From Defluviicoccus sp. (lineage in GTDB: Bacteria > Pseudomonadota > Alphaproteobacteria > MPNO01): 5,095 bases of DNA. The stretch lies in assembly GCA_028820945.1 (NCBI GenBank), contig JAPPHW010000454.1, positions 1 to 5,095 of the forward strand, written 5' to 3'. Below are positions 1 through 5,095 of the stretch, in pieces. The notes beneath the pieces were generated by a model. The model did not search any database and was not told the origin of the DNA. It worked only from the letters and a program-made list of their open reading frames with translations. Both the position numbers and the translations under genes were made by a program. Position 1 is the first letter of the stretch, and the number at the start of each line of letters is the position of its first letter.

Positions 1-100
1 TCTGCGCCGTATGATCCACCACGTACTGGGGGCCGGGCCCCCCTTTATCATGGGGGGGGTGACGACTTGGGCGGTTGCCGTGCGGCTCCGGTGCCCCCCC
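1..100. other. Left edge, no gene recognised
   Basis: I find no protein I recognise in either direction here. The stretch is dominated by homopolymer-like runs: a G5/C6 hairpin-like block at 28-43, eight G at 52-59 and seven C at 93-99. One + frame is open from base 2 to a TGA at 107-109, but its translation resembles nothing I know and ends inside the repeat unit. The G5/C5 inverted repeat at 28-43 is followed by TTTAT and superficially resembles a terminator, but the T tract is too short to call. Reading it as a poor-quality contig edge is inference, supported by the similar degradation at the right end. Confidence 0.5.
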
Positions 101-136
101 TCACCCTGACCCTCTCCCCCGCGGGGGAGAGGGAAC
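101..136. repeat. Palindromic intergenic repeat, unit 1
   Basis: A perfect 24-bp palindrome occupies 110-133: CCCTCTCCCCC, then GC, then GGGGGAGAGGG. It is preceded by TCACCCTGAC, the flank usually seen on this repeat type. Read through in protein frames it gives the well-known spurious peptides of the PHPDPLPRGGEG / LSPAGERVRVRG type, which mark dispersed GC-rich intergenic repeats in many proteobacterial genomes. It would form a strong RNA hairpin in the ccmA leader. I cannot tell from one window how many copies the genome has. Confidence 0.75.
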
Positions 137-145
137 CCGCTCGCC

Positions 146-200
146 TACCCCTCCCTGCCTTCCCCCCTCCCGCTTGCGGGAGGGGCCGGGGGAGGGCGGG
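146..200. repeat. Palindromic intergenic repeat, unit 2
   Basis: An inverted repeat has 10-bp arms at 164-173 (CCCCTCCCGC) and 176-185 (GCGGGAGGGG) separated by TT. It is flanked by CCCCTCCCTGCC on the left and CCGGGGGAGGG on the right. It belongs to the same general class as the 110-133 palindrome but has a different core, and the pair is separated by only about 30 nt. Translated, it gives the typical spurious peptide PPSRLREGPGEGG. It ends roughly 20 nt before the likely ccmA start, so it sits inside the untranslated leader or promoter region. Confidence 0.7.
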
Positions 201-221
201 CCGGCGAATTTCCGCTTCGCG

Positions 222-881
222 GTGAACCGCGCGGACTCCCATCCGGCGACGCGATTCTCGGGCCGCGCCCTTGACTGCGTGCGCGGCGACCGGGCGGTGT
301 TCTCCGGTCTCGATTTCGCGCTCGGGGCGGGCGAAGTCTTGCTGCTGACCGGACCCAACGGCAGCGGCAAGTCGAGCCTTTTGCGGATGATGGCGGGACT
401 CCTGCCGCCGGTTTCGGGTTCCGTCGAATGGGACGGCGCGGACATTGCCGAAGACCGCGAGAGCCACGCCGCGCGGCTGCACTATGTGGGGCATCTCGAC
501 GCGGTGAAGCTGGCGCTGACCGTAGCGGAGAACCTGCGCTTCTGGGCGGCGCTGCGGCCGGGCGGAACGGGCGTCCGGCCGGCGCTCGAGCAATTCGGGA
601 TCGCGGGTCTTGCGGATCTTCCTGCCCGTTTCCTCTCCGCGGGACAGCGCAGGCGGATCGCGCTCGCGCGCATCGCGGTGTCGGAGGCGCCGCTCTGGCT
701 GCTCGACGAGCCGACGGTCGCGCTCGATGGAGAGGGGGTGGACGCCGTCCATGCGGCAATCCGGAGACATTGCGCGGACGGCGGGTCTTGCGTGGTCTCC
801 ACCAACGCGCCGCTCGATATCCCCGGCGCGAAGAGTCTCGACCTCGGCCGGCACGGCGCCGGTCCGGGAGGCCGCGCGTGA
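222..881 (+). CDS. ccmA: Heme exporter ATP-binding protein CcmA
   Basis: CcmA is the cytoplasmic ATPase of the CcmAB complex, which powers release of heme-loaded CcmE from CcmCD. From the GTG at 222 the protein has 219 residues, close to the family norm of about 200-220. Visible motifs: Walker A GPNGSGKSS (44-52), the CcmA-type YVGHLDAVKLALTVAENLRFW segment around the Q-loop (88-108), the ABC signature LSAGQRRR (138-145), Walker B LWLLDEP (158-164) and a D-loop ALD (167-169). The switch-histidine position, normally TH in this family, reads STNAPL (193-198), so Asn195 replaces His. The frame stays open upstream to a TTG at 75, but those extra 49 residues are translated palindromic repeats and are not credible. 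The GTG at 222 lacks a well-spaced ribosome binding site (nearest GGAGG is 191-195, 26 nt away), so the start is uncertain by several codons. Family homology begins near FSGRALDCVRGDRAVF. The stop overlaps the ccmB start (GTGA). Confidence 0.93.
   Translation: MNRADSHPATRFSGRALDCVRGDRAVFSGLDFALGAGEVLLLTGPNGSGKSSLLRMMAGLLPPVSGSVEWDGADIAEDRESHAARLHYVGHLDAVKLALTVAENLRFWAALRPGGTGVRPALEQFGIAGLADLPARFLSAGQRRRIALARIAVSEAPLWLLDEPTVALDGEGVDAVHAAIRRHCADGGSCVVSTNAPLDIPGAKSLDLGRHGAGPGGRA
866..870 (+). promoter_or_regulatory. Ribosome binding site of ccmB
   Basis: GGGAG lies 7 nt before the GTG at 878, inside the last codons of ccmA. It supports choosing this non-ATG start over any other in the long open frame that extends back to 428. 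Confidence 0.6.
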
Positions 882-1543
882 CCGCGTTCGCCGCCGCGCT
901 CGGTCGGGAACTCCGGCTGGCGATCCGCGAGCCGGGCGAGGCGGCGGCCGCGGTAATGTTCTTCGTCCTTGCGACGATTCTGTTCCCCTTCGGCATCGGG
1001 CCGGAAGCCAACCTGCTCGCCCGGATCGCGGCGGGCGTGCTCTGGGTCGCCGCGCTGCTCGCCGCGATGCTGTCGCTGGAGCGCCTCTTTCTCGGCGACT
1101 ACGAGGACGGAAGTTTCGAGGTGCTGGCGCTCGCGCCTCTCCCGCTGTCGCTGATCGTGGGCGCCAAGATGCTCGCCCACTGGCTGACGACCGGCATCCC
1201 GCTGATCGCGGCCACCCCGCTGATGGCGCTCGTTCTCGATCTCGAGACCGAAGGGTTTCTTGTCCTGATCGCGGCGATGGCGCTCGGGACGCCGACGATC
1301 GGCCTCGTCGGCGGCGTCGGCGCGGCGCTGACGCTGGGGGCACGGCGGGGCGGCATGCTGCTCTCGATCCTCGTCCTGCCGCTGCTGATCCCGGTATTGA
1401 TCTTCGGCGCGGGCGCGGTCGATGCCGCGCTCGCCGGCCACGCCGTCCGCCAGCAGCTCATGGTGCTCGGCGCCATGTTCCTCGCCGCCGCCGCGCTGTG
1501 CCCCTGGGCCGCCGCCGCCGCGGTCAGGCAGGCGCTCGAATGA
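878..1543 (+). CDS. ccmB: Heme exporter membrane protein CcmB
   Basis: CcmB is the integral membrane partner of CcmA in the inner membrane. The ABC complex acts on the CcmC-heme-CcmE intermediate rather than simply exporting heme (family knowledge). The protein has 221 residues, the usual CcmB length, with about six hydrophobic segments near 23-42, 46-66, 101-123, 127-150, 158-178 and 192-216. Recognisable conserved stretches are the LERLFLGDYEDGSFEVL block (67-83), KMLAHWLTTGIPLI (97-110), GTPTIGLVGGVGAALTLGARRGG (137-159) and LVLPLLIPVLIFG (166-178). The GTG start at 878 overlaps the ccmA stop by 4 nt, giving translational coupling consistent with equal production of the two subunits. The open frame continues upstream to 428 antiphase within ccmA; that part is a shadow of ccmA and is excluded. 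Confidence 0.96.
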   Translation: MTAFAAALGRELRLAIREPGEAAAAVMFFVLATILFPFGIGPEANLLARIAAGVLWVAALLAAMLSLERLFLGDYEDGSFEVLALAPLPLSLIVGAKMLAHWLTTGIPLIAATPLMALVLDLETEGFLVLIAAMALGTPTIGLVGGVGAALTLGARRGGMLLSILVLPLLIPVLIFGAGAVDAALAGHAVRQQLMVLGAMFLAAAALCPWAAAAAVRQALE

Positions 1544-1587
1544 AATTGCCGTATATTCGAATCCCGAGAAGGTAGCGGAAGAGCTTC
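1536..1587 (+). other. ccmB-ccmC spacer with 11-codon mini-ORF
   Basis: This short spacer is noticeably poorer in GC than everything around it. It contains an inverted repeat TCGAAT (1536-1541) / ATTCGA (1555-1560) spanning the ccmB stop. An ATG at 1540 overlaps the ccmB TGA as ATGA and opens an 11-codon frame (MKLPYIRIPRR) ending at TAG 1573-1575, in the same frame as ccmC and 12 nt before its GTG. It uses codons that are rare in this neighbourhood (TTG, ATT, AGA, AGG). It may carry ribosomes from ccmB to ccmC, or it may simply be unstructured leader for the ccmC ribosome binding site GGAAGAG (1577-1583). I do not claim a functional peptide. Confidence 0.3.
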
Positions 1588-2355
1588 GTGTCACGCCTGC
1601 ACCGGTTCGCGAGCCCGGCGCGATTCCTGCGCCTGGCCGATCGCATCCAGCCCTGGACGGGCTGGGCGGCGGCGCTTCTGATCGGCGCGGGGCTGGTTGT
1701 CGGGTTCGGGTTCTCGCCGCCGGACTACCAGCAGGGCGATACCGTGCGGATCATGTACATCCATGTGCCGTCGGCGTGGATGGCCATGTTCGGCTACGCG
1801 GTGATGGCGGCATGCGCCGCGGCGGGGCTGATCTGGCGGCATCCTCTGGCGCACGCGATCGCGCACGGCGCGGCGCCCATCGGGGCCTGCTTCACCATCG
1901 TCTGCCTCGCCACGGGAATGCTCTGGGGCAAGCCGATGTGGGGCCGCTGGTGGGCGTGGGACGCGCGGCTGACCTCCGTCTTGATCCTGCTGTTCCTCTA
2001 TCTCGGCTATATCGCGCTCGCCAACGCGTTCGACAACACGACACGCGGCGACCGTTCGTCGGCGATCCTGGCGCTGGTCGGCGCGGTCAACCTGCCGGTG
2101 ATCAAGTTCTCGGTCGACTGGTGGAACACGCTGCACCAGCCGGCCAGCGTGACAAGGATCGGCGCGCCGGCGATCCATTCGTCGATGCTGACGCCGCTGC
2201 TGCTGATGGCGGCGGGCTTCATGTGCCTGTTCGCGGCGCTGCTGTTCGTCCGGGTGCGAGCGGGGCTTCTGGAGCGGCGGCTGCGCGTCCTCCGGCACGC
2301 CCGCGCGCACGCCCCGACCGCCGGCGGAATGGACACCGGAACCGGCTTGTCCTAG
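1588..2355 (+). CDS. ccmC: Heme transporter/handling protein CcmC
   Basis: CcmC is an inner-membrane protein of the heme-handling family. It holds heme at its periplasmic face and presents it to CcmE for covalent attachment. The product is 255 residues with six predicted membrane segments (about 25-42, 56-80, 92-113, 126-147, 158-174, 203-222). The diagnostic tryptophan-rich WWD motif is WGKPMWGRWWAWDARLTS (113-130). The two periplasmic heme-ligand histidines are His59 (YIHVPSAW) and His183 (WWNTLHQPAS), matching His60 and His184 of the E. coli protein as I recall it. The GTG at 1588 is preceded in frame by a TAG at 1573 with no ATG between, so the start is well constrained. A GGAAGAG ribosome binding site lies about 4 nt upstream. 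The C-terminal ~25 residues are Arg/His/Gly-rich and probably a variable cytoplasmic tail. Confidence 0.97.
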   Translation: MSRLHRFASPARFLRLADRIQPWTGWAAALLIGAGLVVGFGFSPPDYQQGDTVRIMYIHVPSAWMAMFGYAVMAACAAAGLIWRHPLAHAIAHGAAPIGACFTIVCLATGMLWGKPMWGRWWAWDARLTSVLILLFLYLGYIALANAFDNTTRGDRSSAILALVGAVNLPVIKFSVDWWNTLHQPASVTRIGAPAIHSSMLTPLLLMAAGFMCLFAALLFVRVRAGLLERRLRVLRHARAHAPTAGGMDTGTGLS

Positions 2356-2402
2356 ATGCATGGGCGTGGGAATGCCTTACGCCGAGGCGGACATCGCGGA
2401 GC

Positions 2403-2621
2403 ATGGCTGAAATTAACGAATTCCTGGCGATGGGCGGCTATGCGGGTTTCGTCTGGCCGGCCTACGGCATCGCGCTGATCGCGATCGGCGGGCTCGCCGT
2501 CCAGAGCGTGCGCGGCCTGCGCGCGCTCCGGCGCGAGGTCGCGGCGCTGGAAGAAGAGCGGCCGGGCCGGGCGAGACGCGCGCGCTCCCGCCCGGGTCCC
2601 GGAACCGGCGATGCGGCCTAA
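2403..2621 (+). CDS. ccmD: Heme exporter small protein CcmD
   Basis: CcmD is a small single-span membrane protein that binds CcmC and CcmE and is needed for release of holo-CcmE from the CcmABCD complex. The product has 72 residues, at the long end for CcmD. It begins with the characteristic amphipathic stretch FLAMGGYAGFVWPAYGIAL (7-25), runs into one membrane segment (about 12-34), then a charged cytoplasmic tail (RGLRALRREVAALEEERPGR, 37-56) ending in a low-complexity Arg/Pro/Gly segment. The ATG at 2403 places MAEINEFLAMGGY exactly where the family starts, with a purine-rich GAGGCGGA about 11 nt upstream. The same frame is open far upstream to 1422, but that is a shadow of ccmB and ccmC. 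The last 11 nt overlap ccmE. Confidence 0.92.
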   Translation: MAEINEFLAMGGYAGFVWPAYGIALIAIGGLAVQSVRGLRALRREVAALEEERPGRARRARSRPGPGTGDAA

Positions 2622-3059
2622 GCGGCGCCGGCTGGCCTTCGTCGTCTGCGGGATGCTGACGCTGGGCGTCGCGGCGGCCCTCGTCCTCGCCGCGTTCGAG
2701 GACAGCATCGTCTACTTCTACAGCCCGACCGAGGTGGCCGAGAACAAGCCGCCGCCCGATCGCCGGTTCCGCATCGGCGGCATCGTCGTCAAGGATTCGG
2801 TGGTCCGGGGCACCGACGCGACGAGCGTGAAGTTCCGGGTCACCGACACCGCGAACACCATCGAAGTCGCCTATACGGGCGTCTTGCCCGATCTGTTCCG
2901 CGAGGGCCAGGGCGTGGTCGCCGAGGGGAGCCTGGACGCGAACGGGCGGTTTCGCGCCGACGAGGTGCTTGCCAAGCACGACGAGACCTACATGCCCAAG
3001 GAGGTCGCCGACGCGCTGAAGGAATCGGGCAGGTGGCGCGGCGCGCCGGAGGGCGGCGG

Positions 3060-3063
<4 letters not shown>
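2611..3063 (+). CDS. ccmE: Periplasmic heme chaperone CcmE
   Basis: CcmE is the membrane-anchored heme chaperone that binds heme covalently in the periplasm and carries it from CcmCD to CcmF. The product has 150 residues, typical for the family: a basic N-terminus (RPKRRR), an uncleaved membrane anchor (about 8-29) and a periplasmic beta-barrel (OB-fold) domain including FRIGGIVVKDSVVRG (53-67) and FREGQGVVAEGSL (96-108). The heme-attachment motif is AKHDETYMPKEV (121-132): His123 is the covalent heme ligand and Tyr127 is the conserved axial-ligand tyrosine. The usual PPE after the tyrosine reads PKE here (Lys130). The ATG at 2611 keeps the basic residues before the anchor and has GGAA 6 nt upstream; the internal ATG at 2653 would cut into the anchor. 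The gene overlaps ccmD by 11 nt and ccmF by 4 nt. Confidence 0.96.
3048..3053 (+). promoter_or_regulatory. Ribosome binding site of ccmF
   Basis: GGAGGG lies 6 nt before the ATG at 3060, inside the end of ccmE. It decides the start in favour of this ATG rather than the in-frame GTG at 3033, which lies upstream of it. Confidence 0.7.
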
Positions 3064-5090
<2,027 letters not shown>

Positions 5091-5095
5091 GGCAG

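Noticed and set aside
28..48. GC hairpin followed by TTTAT, a possible intrinsic terminator
   Set aside because: The T tract is only three bases before an A, and the region is full of suspicious homopolymers at the sequence edge.
101..200. Two nearby palindromes considered as a short CRISPR array
   Set aside because: There are only two units with different cores and no regular spacers. They fit dispersed intergenic palindromic repeats.
1554..1567. TTCGAATCCC-like string resembling a tRNA T-arm
   Set aside because: No acceptor stem, D-arm or anticodon arm surrounds it, and the spacer is too short for a tRNA. It is a chance match.
48..1594. Minus-strand open frames of 288-431 codons opposite ccmA and ccmB
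   Set aside because: Their translations are low-complexity Arg/Pro/Ala sequence antisense to well-supported genes, and include the palindromic repeats as peptide.

Overview
This window carries most of a cytochrome c maturation (System I) operon. Six genes lie on the + strand in the order ccmA-ccmB-ccmC-ccmD-ccmE-ccmF, packed head to tail. The very high GC content, the protein variants (for example the CcmC HQPASVTR segment and the CcmE HDETYMP motif) and the contiguous ccmABCDEF order suggest an alphaproteobacterium, perhaps of the Rhodospirillales type. That placement is inference from sequence style, not from a search.

Layout. Bases 1-100 hold no supportable gene and look like a low-quality or repeat-broken edge. 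Bases 101-200 hold two GC-rich palindromic repeat units of the kind scattered between genes in high-GC proteobacteria. ccmA (222-881) follows, and its true start is downstream of the repeats. ccmB (878-1543) overlaps ccmA by 4 nt. A 44-nt spacer, poor in GC, precedes ccmC (1588-2355). A 47-nt spacer precedes ccmD (2403-2621), which overlaps ccmE (2611-3063) by 11 nt. ccmE overlaps ccmF (3060 to about 5000-5090) by 4 nt. The last ~90 bases contain a 28-G homopolymer and low-complexity sequence that probably corrupt the very end of ccmF. ccmG, ccmH and ccmI would be expected downstream but are outside the window.

How the genes work together, from established knowledge of System I: CcmC, with its tryptophan-rich WWD motif and two heme-ligand histidines, presents heme in the periplasm to CcmE, which attaches it covalently through the histidine of its HDExY motif. 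CcmD stabilises the CcmC-CcmE interaction. The CcmAB ABC complex uses ATP to release holo-CcmE from CcmCD. CcmF, the heme lyase core, takes heme from holo-CcmE and, with CcmH/CcmI, attaches it to the CXXCH motif of apocytochrome c. The diagnostic residues of CcmB, C, D, E and F are present. The main exception is in CcmA, where the usual ABC switch histidine appears as asparagine.

I see no previously undescribed system here. The points worth checking are the CcmA H-loop change, the repeat pair abutting ccmA and its effect on start calling, the short AT-rich element between ccmB and ccmC, and the artefact-like ends.
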